Positions 11,917 to 23,274 of a stretch of DNA of 64,000 bases are shown here, piece after piece. This DNA is from Furcasterigmium furcatum. Taxonomy: Eukaryota > Ascomycota > Sordariomycetes > Glomerellales > Plectosphaerellaceae. The DNA lies in NCBI GenBank assembly GCA_001599815.1, contig BCIA01000004.1, forward strand, positions 2,322,047 through 2,386,046. Reading direction: 5' to 3'. The position numbers and the translations under genes are program-made. Below the pieces are notes generated by a model. That model saw nothing but the letters and a program-made list of their open reading frames with translations, did no database searches and had not been told where the DNA came from. The stretch's first letter is position 1, and each line of letters starts with the position of its first letter.

Positions 11917-12889
11917 AGCACGGCACTTTGCTGGTATGCGAGACGCTCACAATTCCGACATGTGGAGATGGCCTCCTCTCGGGTCTGCCAGAGACAAACA
12001 TATGAGGTTGAGCGGTGGGGCCCCTTCATTGAAGAGCAGGACCTCTATCACCGATGAGCCCGGGCTGGAGATAATATAAAGAGACAGAAGTGTAGATGCT
12101 TGGATTCGGTAAATTTGCGGGGACTGTTAGCATGAAGTAGGAGCGAGACTGTGACTGAAGATCATACGTCGGGGCCTTTCTTCTTATCATAAGAGCCGGC
12201 AGTGCTGAGGACACTCCGAAGCGAAGTCGGGGCTGACGAAGATCGCTGTGCTGCTAGCTAATGCATGGATTCCACACATTTGAGGACCCTGAGGAACCGA
12301 ACCAATGGTTGGGATATAAGCGTGCACGCGTCCCCGTATTCACCCCATGTCTCACAGCTGCCTATTGGGGCGGGAGCCCATCGTTGACACTACAATTGAC
12401 TAAAGAGATCGGTCTGGATGTCGAACTCGGCCGGACACAGTCGGGGCATCCACAGGTCATGGTCCACAATCCCGACCCCTTGTCATTTTAGTGTTGGAGA
12501 GTCCGGGCACAGCAGGGCATTGGCCCGTTGGCGGGCAAAGTTCGCTGCCCCCTCGAGTGAGAAAACGGGGAGCCTCCCCGAGGTAACAATACTACGTTCT
12601 CCGACACGACCTTGTTCAAAAATCCGAGTCAGTTATCTCGCAACTCCGCGTTCCCTCTGCAGATCCGCGCCGTCGATTGGTTTTATCTCACGATGTGGGC
12701 CGGGCCATCTGATAAACCTGGTCTAGATCTGATAAAATTTTGTGCGCTTGTTGGGATGAATAAATACCCAGTCGAACCCTTCCCTTGAAAAGGATCTCCA
12801 TCTCGACCCTCTTTCGAACCGTGCTCACTCTTCACGCTTCTGTTGACTGAACAGCAGAAAGCCGTAGGTCTCGAACCGTCTCCTCGCCC
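11917..12889. other. Intergenic, promoter of the first permease gene
   Basis: Nothing coding recognised. TATA-like sequence at 12759. Confidence 0.45.
12759..12766 (+). promoter_or_regulatory. TATA-like box of permease gene 1
   Basis: AATAAATA about 125 bp upstream of the ATG at 12890. Confidence 0.35.
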
Positions 12890-14974
12890 ATGATGGAGTC
12901 CAGCAACAAGAACCCCACCGGCGGACGGGTGAGGAGTATGCCACCTCAGCCCTACATTCTTGGCCGAAGCTTATTTGGGCAGAATTCTTCCTCGGCGCCG
13001 CCGCAGAGACCAAAGAAGAGAGAAGACTCGTCAGAAAGCTCGGTATGTTCCCACAAGCTCCAGGCCATGATGGCGTTGGTCTGACTTGTGTTCGTAGACT
13101 TCTTCATTCTCGTAGGTCGCGACGCAATCCTTCTCCCGCTGGTGGATGAATCTAACTTGACAAGACGTACTGCTGCGTGAGCTTCTTCTTCAACTTCCTC
13201 GGTAAGCAATAAGCCCTGAGAGTCCATGAATCATTTCCACTGACAATGTTCAGATCGCGCTGCTTTCGCCAATGCCTACGTGGGTACCTTTCCTCGCACG
13301 ATGACCATTGCACTTCCTAACCCGGTCGGATTCTAGGTTGCTGGTCTTCGCGAGTCCCTCAACATGAGTGGCAACGACTACAGCACGGTTCTTGCAGTCA
13401 CTACCGCTGGGTATGTTGCACGGATGCACCCTCAGCAGGGCGAAGGGCTAACATGTGCGACAGCATGGCCGTTGGACAGCTGCCTCACGGCATCATCATC
13501 CAGAAAGTCGCGCCACGAATCTGGTTCCCTTCCATGGTAGTTGTTTGGGCCGGGCTCACGGTGAGACTCGAACGATCTTCGTAGGAGTTTTCGTTTCATT
13601 AACGCTCCCTAGATGGTCAGTTCTGCTGTCAAGACAGTGACACAGCTGTGCGTCGTTCGCTTCTTCCTTGGCCTTGCTGAGGCGAGCACATACGCGGGCA
13701 CCATCTACATCATTGGCGCCTGGTACAAGCCCGATGAGATCTCCAAGCGCACTGCATTGTTCACTGCATCGGGACAGGTCGGCACCATGTTCGCAGGTGT
13801 GATGATGGCTGCTATCCACAAGGGCATGGCGGGCATGGGCAGCCTCGAAGGCTGGCAATGGGTCTTCCTCATCGGTACGGAAGCAAGAGTGGAACATTTG
13901 CTTGCTTGAAAGAGACTGACACTGATTTTGCAGACGGAATCATTACGCTCCCGATCGCGGTCTTCGGATTCCTCTACTTTCCGGACACCCCTGACCGCAC
14001 CCAGGCCAAGTACCTGTCCGAGGAGGAGAGGGAGATGGCACGCGCGCGAGTCCCCAAGATCACCGAGGAAGGACACAGTATTTCCCCTCTGTCTCTTGTC
14101 AAGCGTGTCCTCATGACGCCAATCTTGTGAGTTTGCCTGATCGGACGTGGCAAAGATATTGACTGACCTCGTTCCAAGCTGGATCCTCTTCTTCTGGTCC
14201 CCCGTCTGCGCCAGCATCGAGGCATTCCCTCTCCAGGGCAATTTCCTCCTCTGGCTGAAGCACTACAGCAACCACTTCACTCAGACTGAGATTAACACCT
14301 ACCCTCTCGGAATCCAGGCCGTGGGAATTGCGGCCAACATGCTCGCTGCTTGGCACATGGATGTCACCGGACAGCGTATCCCCATGGCCATTGTAGCTGT
14401 TCTGCTGCAAGTCGTCGTTGCTGCCATGCTTCTTGTTCGCGACCTGCCTTTTGCAGGCACCTTCTTCGCGTTCTACCTGTCCGGCACTGCCTATGGCGTG
14501 AATCCGTTAATCTTCGGATGGGCCGTAAGTTCGATACTTTCGTGCACTGATAGCTATTTACTGACCGAACACCTAGAACATCATCCTGCAGCGCAGCGGC
14601 GACGACGCCGTTCGCAGCGTCACCTTGTACTCCATGAACATCGGCTCGATGGTCCTGTGGACTTTCTGGGGCATCCTGTTCTACTCGGCCGCCGACACAC
14701 CGTACTGGAAGAAGGGCTGCATTGTCCTCTTGGTCTGCTGTGGTGTCATGTTCGGCTACATGTGGCTCGTCTACTGGGTACGTACTTTCGCTTTCTTTTC
14801 TTGGTTTTCGCGCTGACACGTGTCTCTCAGATCGACAAGAACACCATGAAGAAGTACAAGGACCGCCAGCCCGGTGCCCAGGATCCTGAAACCAAGATTG
14901 CTGAGACGGAGGAGCCGATGGACAAGCAGGGAATCCCCGTTTCGGGAACGGTGACCGAGAAGAACTCATCCTGA
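12890..14974 (+). CDS. MFS transporter, Dal5/allantoate-permease (anion:cation symporter) family
   Basis: Twelve exons (12890-12928, 12970-13042, 13098-13111, 13165-13201, 13254-13279, 13337-13410, 13464-13560, 13613-13874, 13934-14126, 14179-14524, 14577-14777, 14831-14974) give 501 aa. Order of signatures: EERRLVRKLDFFIL, the helix-1 motif FNFLDRAAFANAYVAGLRES, then QLPHGIIIQKVAPRIWFPSM, FFLGLAEASTYAGTIYIIGA, DTPDRTQAKYLSEEE and a hydrophilic C-terminal tail. Twelve transmembrane helices are expected at the plasma membrane. Family members import small organic anions (allantoate, pantothenate, nicotinate, sulfonates). The substrate here is unknown. The weakest splice is intron 1 (41 nt). It is needed because the frame of exon 2 has no upstream ATG. 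Exon 3 is only 14 nt. Confidence 0.85.
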
Positions 14975-15272
14975 GCTCATCAGGTTCCCGGGTGGAGTCT
15001 TCTCTTGGAATCACCGCGTCTCAGAACTTGCAAGCTCGTGGCACGGTCTGACATCTTCAAGCCCGTGTGCACATTCAACCAAACTCGAAGATCTTGACAA
15101 CTTATAGTCAGAATTAATGCTTCATAAGTTGACTACCGCTACTTCTTCGAATCCCAGATCCTTCAGCTTCGCTTCCATAAGTGAATGAGAGTGGCCCATG
15201 ACGCCACCAACGACAGTACCTAAGGTACCAATCTCGTGCTCCAAGCTAAGCAAAACCTCGTGCTGAGCCCAT

Positions 15273-15782
15273 CTACGAGTAGACAACAATGGCATTCGCG
15301 ATCCTAGCGTCGACATCAGCGACGGCGTCCCGGACCTGTCCACGGAGCAGAAAGGGGACTTTGGAGACAACGGCAGCTCCGAGGGTGGCGACGTCGGCAC
15401 GGGCTTCGACGAGCAGGTCGCGGACGCCGGTGGTGATGCCGAGGGTATCGGCAACAGGGCGCTGGGCGACGACGGTGTCAAAGGAGGCCTCGGCAGTATC
15501 GCCAACGGCGCCGAGGGAGTCGGCGAGATCGATGGCCTGGAAGATGTTGAGGTTGGGGCTGTTCTGGACGATAGGGATAGCGTCTTCGATTGAGTCGACG
15601 AGCTCATCGCCGGCGGTGAGGATGTCTGTGCCGCTGGTTCTGATGGCGAAGACGTCGCCGAAGGTCTCGAGGCTTTCGGCGATGTCGAGGAAGGCAGCCT
15701 CGATGAGAGCAACCTGGCCGAGGGCCTGGCTGGCGAAGCCGATGAGTCAGAGAACGGGGAGGTAGAAGTTGGTGAGCTGCAT
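15273..15782 (-). pseudogene. HsbA / cell-wall galactomannoprotein-like gene with in-frame stop in the signal peptide
   Basis: Read on the minus strand from ATG at 15782, the frame gives MQLTNFYLPVL, then TGA (15747-15749), then about 157 codons closely matching the hydrophobic surface-binding protein A family: EAAFLDIAESLETFGDVFAI, ILTAGDELVDSI, FQAIDLADSLGAVGD, RDLLVEARADVATLGAAVVS and a terminal VADVDARIANAIVVYS. Total length (170 codons) is near the usual family size of about 180. A TATA box lies 135 bp upstream. The stop falls inside the hydrophobic secretion signal, so a truncated peptide is predicted unless the stop is a sequencing error or is read through. No later ATG would restore a signal peptide. 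HsbA-type proteins are secreted, helical, and associate with cell walls or hydrophobic surfaces. Confidence 0.7.
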
Positions 15783-17370
15783 CTTGAAAGATTTAGACGA
15801 AAGGTATGCTCTGAGAAGCTGCTGACAGATGTGTAAAGAGGAGGCAATGATGTAGTTGAAGGAAGTTGCTGTCTGGGACCAGGACTGGGCTGCTGGTTGA
15901 TGGACAAGAGCATCTGTATTTATAGACGGCCGTCACTCGAGACCCTCGCCAGTGCATTCCATTAGCTACAGGTCGCAGCTAACAGTGATCTGCACATGCT
16001 AGAAGGTATTCAGTCCTCTTGGCAGTTGGCACGGCTCGTGATGCCACCCCATCACCCCTCTCGCCAACCACCATGATGGAGTCCTGGAGTTGCTTGGCCT
16101 CCATTCCCTGTTTTCCGCAAGCCCGTTGATGTCGGTTTCGGAGTGCATCAAGTCGTACTCAGAAACATGCGTTGTGGCTTGAGCTCCGTCTAAGACAAGC
16201 ATCGTCAGTATTGTGACCGGCGTGCTACATGAGGTCTTCCATGCCGCCCCAATCGCCTTGATTACAATCACATGATGGCGACTTGCATCCTTCCTACCCT
16301 TGAGAGGATGCCGAGCACAGACGTTGCATCGCATCCCAACAAAGTGGGATCACGTTGCTTTTTCCCGAGCCCGAGTGGTATTGAGACCTCCCAAGTCTCC
16401 GCCATTGGGCCCTGGAGTCTTGGTAGGGGGAGAAACATGCAGGACTACCGTTGAAGCCTCGGGAAGCGCGTACAGTAACAGCCCTTCCCCGCGGCCCGTT
16501 CCTCTCGGAATCGTCAACGAGTGGAGGGCCACGGGCGGAATTGATTCGCCCGCGGCCGAGCACGACAGGTGATCGGCAACCGTGGCACGGTCAGCGCCCG
16601 GAATCCGGGCGCCCCGTGGCGTTAGACTTCTGTAAGAGGAAGGCGGACGTTGGCCGTGCCTGGATTATCGTGGCCTTGGAAATGCCCGACGAAAAGGCGA
16701 TGCCCGGCGGCGAGAAAGAGGAAATGATGCGCGGCGTCAGTCACGAAGCCAGTGAGGAGCGCCGGGTCGGGAAAAGGCAGCACTGCATCTGAATGCCCAC
16801 TGCCCTAGGAGGGTCTTGGAGGACCAAGAGGTGATGAGCAGCATGCGGAGCGGTGGGACGATCATCTGCCAGGTATCAGTTCTCCCTGCTTGCCTCTATC
16901 GTCGCTGTCAGTTCTCATACCTCTAGGCTATATACCCCGCGTTAAGGACGCCAGTTTGCTGAGCAAACACCGGAACATGGCGCAACTGACATGACAGTTT
17001 GCAATGCATTGCATGTGTATGTCTCACGTTGTGACGAGCCGCTCTCCCCTTCAAGTCTCCGCGGACGTAGACTCGACGTAGATGGCTGAACACCAAGCAT
17101 GTTGAATTTGTAAGACGGCTGAACTTTGTTGTCGGAACCCTCGTGAGGGGAGCCACCAGTGTGACCAAATTTGGTTGAGGAGCGGCATTGTCTGATTGCT
17201 CACTTGGACTGGCTGTTGCGTGATATTGAGGTGATAAGGGAAGTTGGCAGATGACTGGGCTCAACTCTTGGCCACTACGCGTAGTTCCATCACATCTAGC
17301 CAGACATGTCCACGAGATCCGCACTGGAGTCAAGCCAACATGTGTTTGCATCTGCATTTGGACTTGAAGC
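15783..17370. other. Intergenic, HsbA-like promoter; otherwise nothing recognised
   Basis: About 1.6 kb without a convincing frame; only the TATA box at 15917 is notable. Confidence 0.45.
15917..15924 (-). promoter_or_regulatory. TATA box of the HsbA-like gene
   Basis: Minus-strand TATAAATA, 135 bp upstream of the HsbA-like ATG. It argues that the minus-strand gene, rather than the open frames on the other strand, is the transcribed unit. Confidence 0.55.
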
Positions 17371-18413
17371 TCAACCTCCATGCCTGGGCCTGTCCGTCGT
17401 GCCCAGTTTCTCCGAGAGCACCGCCCAAGCCTGCTCAACCGGTTGCGGTATGTCCACGTGAGGGATGAACCCTTTGCCCTTGGGCCCGTATCCGTTCTCG
17501 TCGTCCCGCAGCCGGGGAATCTCGCCGACTAGCAAGTCCACGAACCGGCCCATGCTCCACAGCCCATCCCTCCTGGCACCTGTAGGGCCATCAGGCGAGA
17601 ACTCAAGCATCCCTGCAAGGGTCTCGTTTTCGGACGGGCCTTCAGCGGCCATCTTTAATTTGACTTCTGGCACAAAGGTTGGCCAAGCCACGATCTTGGG
17701 ACTGTTGTGCCCCAGCTCAAGATATGCCTGGTCGAAGGATGCCACCGTCCGCCGGCTCATTGTCGCGTCTTGCACAACGATGACGGATCGCGGAGATCTG
17801 ATGCCAAAAGAATCCAGTGTCTTCTTCGCTTCGAGAGCGTTCGCTCCGCAGTTGGTGGACTGGTCCTCGACGATGATCGACAGGAGCCCGTCGGCTGGAT
17901 TCGAGGCCTGGGTGGTTGAGGCGGCCGTCTGGATCGACAACCCGTACCACCGCTCGGCGATTCGTTGGAAGATCCTAGATTCCGGCAGACCCTTGACTTC
18001 CTCAGCAAGGACGCTGTACTTCTCGTGTCGTGCGACAGCCTCGTACATGAAGGGCGTCGAATGGCCGATGCCGCCACAAATGACGACGACGAGATTCCTC
18101 CCCCGCCTGCGTCGATTGATGTTAGCTTCCATCGTGATAATCGAGAGGCTCATACATACCGGGAGATCTTGTCGCCCTCTTGTTCCCCGGCATCTACGCT
18201 AGAGATCGCGGCGAAAACATCATCCCCAAGCGACAGGATGGCAGAGCCGCAGAGGACGATCACGTCTGTCGGGGTGTCGGTTGCCTCATGCCTTGAGGGA
18301 TCATTGGGTAAGGAGTCGAGAAAGCGATTGACTTCGGCAACAGAGCGGAGATCCTCCTCGAAGGCCAAGAACCTGGAGAGCACATTGACGGCATCGACGA
18401 GTGAGGCTGTCAT
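17371..18413 (-). CDS. DUF218 (YdcF-like) domain protein
   Basis: Two exons (18160-18413 and 17371-18106, minus strand) give 329 aa. The core has the alternating strands of the DUF218/YdcF fold: VIVLCGSAILSLGDD near residue 50, NLVVVICGGIGHSTPF near 90, the conserved acidic/Asn motif EDQSTNCGANALEAKKTL near 155 and SVIVVQDATMSRRTVASF near 180. Bacterial relatives (YdcF, SanA, ElyC) act in envelope metabolism, and YdcF was shown to bind S-adenosylmethionine. The fungal function is not known. There is no signal peptide, so a cytosolic protein is likely. It lies just downstream of, and on the same strand as, the pseudo-protease gene (about 300 bp apart). Confidence 0.8.
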
Positions 18414-18714
18414 GGCGCCAGGTCAGTTCCGCTGGGTGAGGAGAACTGGAAGTTCATGTTGCTGTTCCCGCCCCTGGAAAAGACGGCAGAAAGCCCCGCC
18501 TAACCTGATCGAGCAACTCCGCCTCGGTCGCATGGACGGACATCATGGAAGCCCTCAGGGGTCGGCTTGCAAGAAGAGTGACCATGGTATGAAATTGCTG
18601 CAAAATGAACGTCGCTATGATGTGCCCGTGTCCGTGTCCTTAAAACTCCAGCCCCAATCGCTTTGCTTGAATGAACCCAGTGGTATCCGATCAAATTCAT
18701 GTCAACGCCGCCGC
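18414..18714. other. Gap between co-oriented minus-strand genes
   Basis: About 300 bp holding the 3' end of the pepsin-like gene and the promoter of the DUF218 gene. No distinct motif recognised. Confidence 0.35.
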
Positions 18715-20595
18715 TCAAGGAGACTGCCGGCTCCCACTCGCCTCCGGGCCCTCCCTGAGCGACCTCGCGTCGGCATCCCGAGGCGTGGACATGGGCGACA
18801 CGGTCCCCGCCGGCGTGATGTCGAGTATGGACTTGGGCTCTACCGACATGCGCCGCCTCATCTCTATCGGCTCCTCCTCGTACTCGGCCGTCTGCGCCGG
18901 CTGGTTCTGATATGTCGGCACCGGCTTCCGCGGCACGGCTGGCATGTGGGCGGGCTGCCGCTGCGGAGCGCCGTCATACAGGAACTTGTGGTTGTCAAAG
19001 TCCCTGTCCGACTCCCTGTCCGACTCCTTCGGGAGAGCATCCGCCGCAGCCCGGGCCTCGGCCCGCGCCTTGCGGGCTCTCCTCCACCGCAAGAAGAACC
19101 AGACCGCCACGCAGGCGGTGATCAGGCCGACTCCTCCCACGACGGACCCGATGATCACGCCTTTTGTCGAGGAAGGCATGCCGCTAGACGAACTGTCTCC
19201 GCGGTCGGTGTTGTAGTCGTCGCGGTAGTAGCCGTTGTCGTCTTCGTCGCAATAGACCTCGAAGCATTCCTTGTACCCGACAAACTCGGAGCCGGGCGCG
19301 CGGGCGTTGTACTCCTCGAACTCCACGATGTCGGGCTCCCCGTTCATGTCGTCTGCGAGGGGGGCCATGCTGACCTCCATGTTGCCCCCGTCGAAGACCA
19401 TGTACGTGTCCTTGAGAAAGTTGTTGCCGATGACCCATGGCTCGGAGCTGGCGTGATTGAACATGTACGTCCGGTTGGGGTCGGATTGGATGCCGAACAT
19501 GCACATGCGTTCCATCTCTCCGGCCTCGCCCTCTTCCTCCCGAGACCATATGTGAGACGGCACGACGAGATCCTGCAGTGTCGCGTTGAGCCGGTAGCCG
19601 CCTAGGCCTCCGACCTCCAGGCTGATGGCCCCCGGCAGGGTGGCGTTGCAGTTGACGAGGTGCCAGGTCGAGTCGTTGCTGAGAGTAGCGTGGGTCAGTT
19701 CCCAGATCGGGGTCGCCACGTTCAAGGGCAGGTTCGTGAGTATGGTCGTCGGGCTGATGGTCGCGTAGAAGTTGCGGTATGCCAAACTGTCAGTGCTGTC
19801 GTTGACGAGCGCCTCCGTGTCGTTGGACACCAGAATGCTCGACACGTTGACGGCCCAGCCCGGCGTCATGTATTCCCGCCAGAACTTGGAGGCCTGGACG
19901 CGCTTGAGGGTGCCATTGTATTTGCTCCTGTCGACGGCGCCGAAGAGAAGGCTCCCGGCCGAGCGTTCATCGTCACCGCCAGCCCAGAGGCTGAAGGCGT
20001 AAGTCTGGATCCGACCGTTCGACAGAAAGCTGTCGATCACGTTCGTCCGACCCCATATCTCTCTCGTGTGACTGAGGCCGAAAAAGCCAGTGAGGAGACG
20101 GGTGTACCGAGCGAGACCGATCTCGACGTAATCCACCTCAGCGTAGCCGATTCTGACCCTTTCGGTTATCATCTCGCCCATGACCGACTCTCCAGCAAAA
20201 GTACCATCCAACCCGCCCCCGGAGTAGTAGCCGCGTGTCCTGGACTTGGTCTGGTCATAAGCGCCACTCCGGCACTGGTCGTACCAGGCGATCAAGTTCT
20301 GGTCGTCTCTGTCACTCTCCGGGCAGACGGTTTCGGCGTCGAGGACGAAGCTGTCCATGCTTCCGAGGGTGAGGACCAGCTGCTGTTCCTGGGGAGGGGT
20401 GCCGATGGAGATATTGATGGCATAGGGATAGAAGCCGAACTCGTGGGGCGACTGCATCTCGGACTCGATCGACAGCTGGCGTCTTCGTAGTGTGGCGGCA
20501 TCGTCGCGGCGTGGGTGTGAGAGGGACAGCTGGATGTGGGCGGCGGCGCCGGCCGCGAGGAGCAGCAGAGGCGCCAGGAAGCGAGAGGGAGCCAT
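18715..20595 (-). CDS. Membrane-anchored pepsin-like (A1 family) protein lacking both catalytic aspartates
   Basis: An intronless gene of 626 aa: signal peptide (residues 1-19, FLAPLLLLAAGAAA), two pepsin lobes (about 55-425), a Gly-rich transmembrane segment (480-502) followed by a basic RWRRARKARAEAR stop-transfer, and a 120-residue Pro-rich cytosolic tail. Family landmarks are clear: NISIGTPPQEQQLVLTLGS, GFFGLSHT, SLLFGAVDRSKYNGTL and VIGNNFLKDTYMVFD. The first active-site motif DTGS is TLGS (Thr76 in place of Asp), and the second, normally DSGT before a Leu-Pro, is SPTT (Ser281 in place of Asp). Proteolysis by the standard mechanism is therefore not expected. About ten N-glycosylation sequons fall in the ectodomain. 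The topology resembles a yapsin or receptor, so a binding or sensing role is possible. Confidence 0.88.
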   Translation of the reverse strand: MAPSRFLAPLLLLAAGAAAHIQLSLSHPRRDDAATLRRRQLSIESEMQSPHEFGFYPYAINISIGTPPQEQQLVLTLGSMDSFVLDAETVCPESDRDDQNLIAWYDQCRSGAYDQTKSRTRGYYSGGGLDGTFAGESVMGEMITERVRIGYAEVDYVEIGLARYTRLLTGFFGLSHTREIWGRTNVIDSFLSNGRIQTYAFSLWAGGDDERSAGSLLFGAVDRSKYNGTLKRVQASKFWREYMTPGWAVNVSSILVSNDTEALVNDSTDSLAYRNFYATISPTTILTNLPLNVATPIWELTHATLSNDSTWHLVNCNATLPGAISLEVGGLGGYRLNATLQDLVVPSHIWSREEEGEAGEMERMCMFGIQSDPNRTYMFNHASSEPWVIGNNFLKDTYMVFDGGNMEVSMAPLADDMNGEPDIVEFEEYNARAPGSEFVGYKECFEVYCDEDDNGYYRDDYNTDRGDSSSSGMPSSTKGVIIGSVVGGVGLITACVAVWFFLRWRRARKARAEARAAADALPKESDRESDRDFDNHKFLYDGAPQRQPAHMPAVPRKPVPTYQNQPAQTAEYEEEPIEMRRRMSVEPKSILDITPAGTVSPMSTPRDADARSLREGPEASGSRQSP

Positions 20596-21047
20596 CGCGA
20601 GCGAGCGCCAAGGGTTGTCGAGGTGTTACGGCGCAGAGGAGCGGCGGCGCATAGCCTGGTCGGTACCGCAAAACACAGTCGTGGAGTCGTCGACTCGTCG
20701 CAAGCAGAGACTGACTGGATGAAGGTGAAGAGACACGAGCATGCATGCGCACGAGACACGGGGAATCTGACCCGACAGGGGGGCCACCGCAGATGCTTAT
20801 TATTAGCGACATTGGAAGTGGAGTGATTCAGGCACTTTTGTCAATGCCAAGCAGGCTACCGGATATCAACCCTTGCTGTGCCGCAAAATGGCTGCTTCGG
20901 GCCAAGGATGCTTCGTGCGGAGTGGCGATGCAGACCGATCTCGGTCTGTCTTCTCACCGAGCGACCCACCAGTCAACCAGTTGTAGCCCCTGAATAAGTA
21001 GACCACCAAGCCCAGAAAGGGGCCGATCGCCTGCTCTCTCTCCTCTC
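20596..21047. other. Intergenic, upstream of the pepsin-like gene
   Basis: Promoter of the pepsin-like gene plus the 3' side of the ferric reductase; no distinct motif recognised. Confidence 0.4.
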
Positions 21048-23274
21048 CTACCACGCAAAAGCCTCGACAGACAGGCTGTACGAGACATCCCGCCTCTGCC
21101 GCCCGAGACCACTCACCGTGGCCCGAACATCATCACACAGCCCCCCCGGCCCGCACACGACAACGCCGATCCTCTCGTGGTTCCCCGCGCTCTCCTGCTC
21201 CAACACCTCGCGCACGCCGAACCGCGGGCCTACCCTGACCTCGCTCTCGTCCAAGCTCGCCGTCATAGCTGCCAGGTCTTTCGCCAGAGCGGCGTCAGAG
21301 CTCTTCATGCTCCAGTACAGCTTCGCATTGGGGTGCTCGGCGGCAAACGACAGAACTCCCGTGATGCCCACGCCGCCGGCAAAGCACACTAGTCTGTCGC
21401 AGAGCATCAGCTCGTCGTGCGACTTGTCCTTGTAGGGGCCCTCTAGCAGAGCCGTGAGCTTCTCAGCCTGCTTCAGGTGCCTCGTCATGCCCCTGAACTT
21501 CTTAACATAGAGCGTCATGCCCGTCGTGGTGGACATGTGGCCCGGGCCGCCCGCCGGGCGAACAGTGACATCCACGCCCTTCTCGGCCTGCGAGTCGTTG
21601 CTTTTCCCGGAAGAGCTCGATGCATCCGAGGATTCTCTAGGCTCCTCGGCCTTGATCTTCTCCGCCCGGCGGATGAGAGCCGTCGGCACGACTGAGAAGG
21701 GGTGGTTCTCCCACACCCTCCAGCTCAGGCTCGGGAAGTACGCATACGCATGTGTTCCAGGGTGACTGGGCCAGCGGACCCCCTCGACGTCGATCCTCAC
21801 CAGGTCCTCGCTCAGCTCCGTGACTTTGGACGTCTTGATGCCCGTCTTGGACATCCACAGAATTCGCAGCATGCGGTCAGCGACCCAAACGGCGAAGCAT
21901 GCGTATAGCCAGTTCTCGAATCCGCGCTCGCCAAAGTAGAGCAGCTGCACGTGATACCACGAGCCGACGAGGACGAAGATGACGAGGATGATGTGGGTGA
22001 CGAGGAACAGCTCGTAGTGTTTGCGCCTAGCCCAGGTGACGCCGAAGAAGACCATGGCCACGGCACACATTGTGGCCACGACGCCCCAGATCCAGTACGG
22101 CTTCGACTCCTCGTCGGGGTAGCGTTCGAGATGGATGAACAGATGGAGCTCGATGATGGAATGGAGGACGCTCTGCAGGATGAACACTCTGCCAACCCAG
22201 CGATGGAGGACCATGAAGGTGCCGTGTGACCAGTTGCTCATCCAGAGGAGGATGTTGTTGCGAGATGCCAAAAGGATGACCAGTGGGGCTATGGCGAAGG
22301 CAATGATCCCGGTTCGGTTGGCAATGTGGAACATGAGCTCGACGTAGGATGAGCGGTACATGCGATGCGGCCAGTGGGTTCGGTAGTCGACGGCCGAGAC
22401 GACGATGTTGAGCGCGACGAAGACGAAGACGTAGAGAGCCTCGCCGACTGTCGGGGCGTTGCCAAGCCAGTAAGGCAGGATTCGGATATTGTAGTCCTTG
22501 AAGACCGATGACGAAAGATACGGCGCGAGTCTGGAGGCGAGGGTCGACATGAACGGGAAATACTTGGTCGTCGTCAGAGCTACCGGGATGCCAGCACCAA
22601 CGACCAGGGCAATCAACCTACTATCTGTGAGTCTCTTTCACTGACAAAAGTAATGGGACCAGATCTTACCCATATCGAGCATGCATAACCTCGGCGTACT
22701 CCGCCGTGTCGAACGATCCGTACACGCTGTCATACCTCGACTGATTCGCCGCAGCAGTGTAGTTCATGACCCCGAAGTTCCAGACCCTCGGCTCTTCATC
22801 GCCCAAGATCTCCTTCGCGCGAGCCAGCGCCTCGCGGTAGCTCCATTTCGGCTCCACGACGCCCCGGGCAGCCTTCTCGCTCCAGAACTTCTCAAGCTCC
22901 CAGTTCAGCAAACCGTCGCCATCCTCGCCGCAGTAATACTCAAAGCAGTACGCAAGAGACGTCAGGTACGACTCGTCGGTGGCATGGCAGTGAGGGGGCG
23001 TGACGAAAGGCTCGGGAGGACGCCCGGACGCGGGACTGTGGCGCATGCCATGGCCACCATGCTCATTCGGAACCGAGCAGTTGAGTTCAGGGCGCGAGAG
23101 GATGTTATGGCAGCTCGTAGCGCAGAGAGGCTTGTACATGTCAATGCCCATGCCGACGAGCCCAACAGCCGGTGTTGTTGTTTCAGCGGAGGCCATGCCG
23201 ACGGCGGTGGCCAGCACAAGGGCGGAGGCAAGACCTCGGGCTGACGACGCCAGCATGTCGACGGTCTTGAACAT
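21048..23274 (-). CDS. Ferric/cupric reductase transmembrane component (FRE family)
   Basis: Two exons (22670-23274 and 21048-22617, minus strand) give 724 aa. An N-terminal signal (ARGLASALVLATAVGMASA) leads into a Cys-rich extracellular domain (LCATSCHNIL, YCFEYYCGEDGDG). The membrane core carries the heme-ligand histidines (HGTFMVLHRWVGRVFILQSV with LHSIIELHLF). The FAD motif is HPFSVVPTA and the NADPH motif GGVGITGVL, ending in GPGGLCDD. The enzyme uses cytosolic NADPH to reduce extracellular Fe3+ or Cu2+ for high-affinity uptake. A hydrophilic Ser-rich insert separates the FAD and NAD parts. A TATA box lies 110 bp upstream. No ferroxidase/permease pair is adjacent in this window. Confidence 0.9.

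Noticed and set aside
15122..15913. Ser/Pro-rich 263-codon minus-strand frame
   Set aside because: It overlaps the HsbA-like frame out of register. The HsbA-like frame has the family match despite its stop; this one is a compositional by-product.
17965..19605. 546-codon open frame on the plus strand
   Set aside because: It lies antisense across the DUF218 and pepsin-like genes, is Arg/Pro/His-rich low complexity, and matches no family. It is a mirror of GC-biased codons.
19660..20490. 276-codon plus-strand frame
   Set aside because: Antisense shadow of the pepsin-like gene, no domain likeness.
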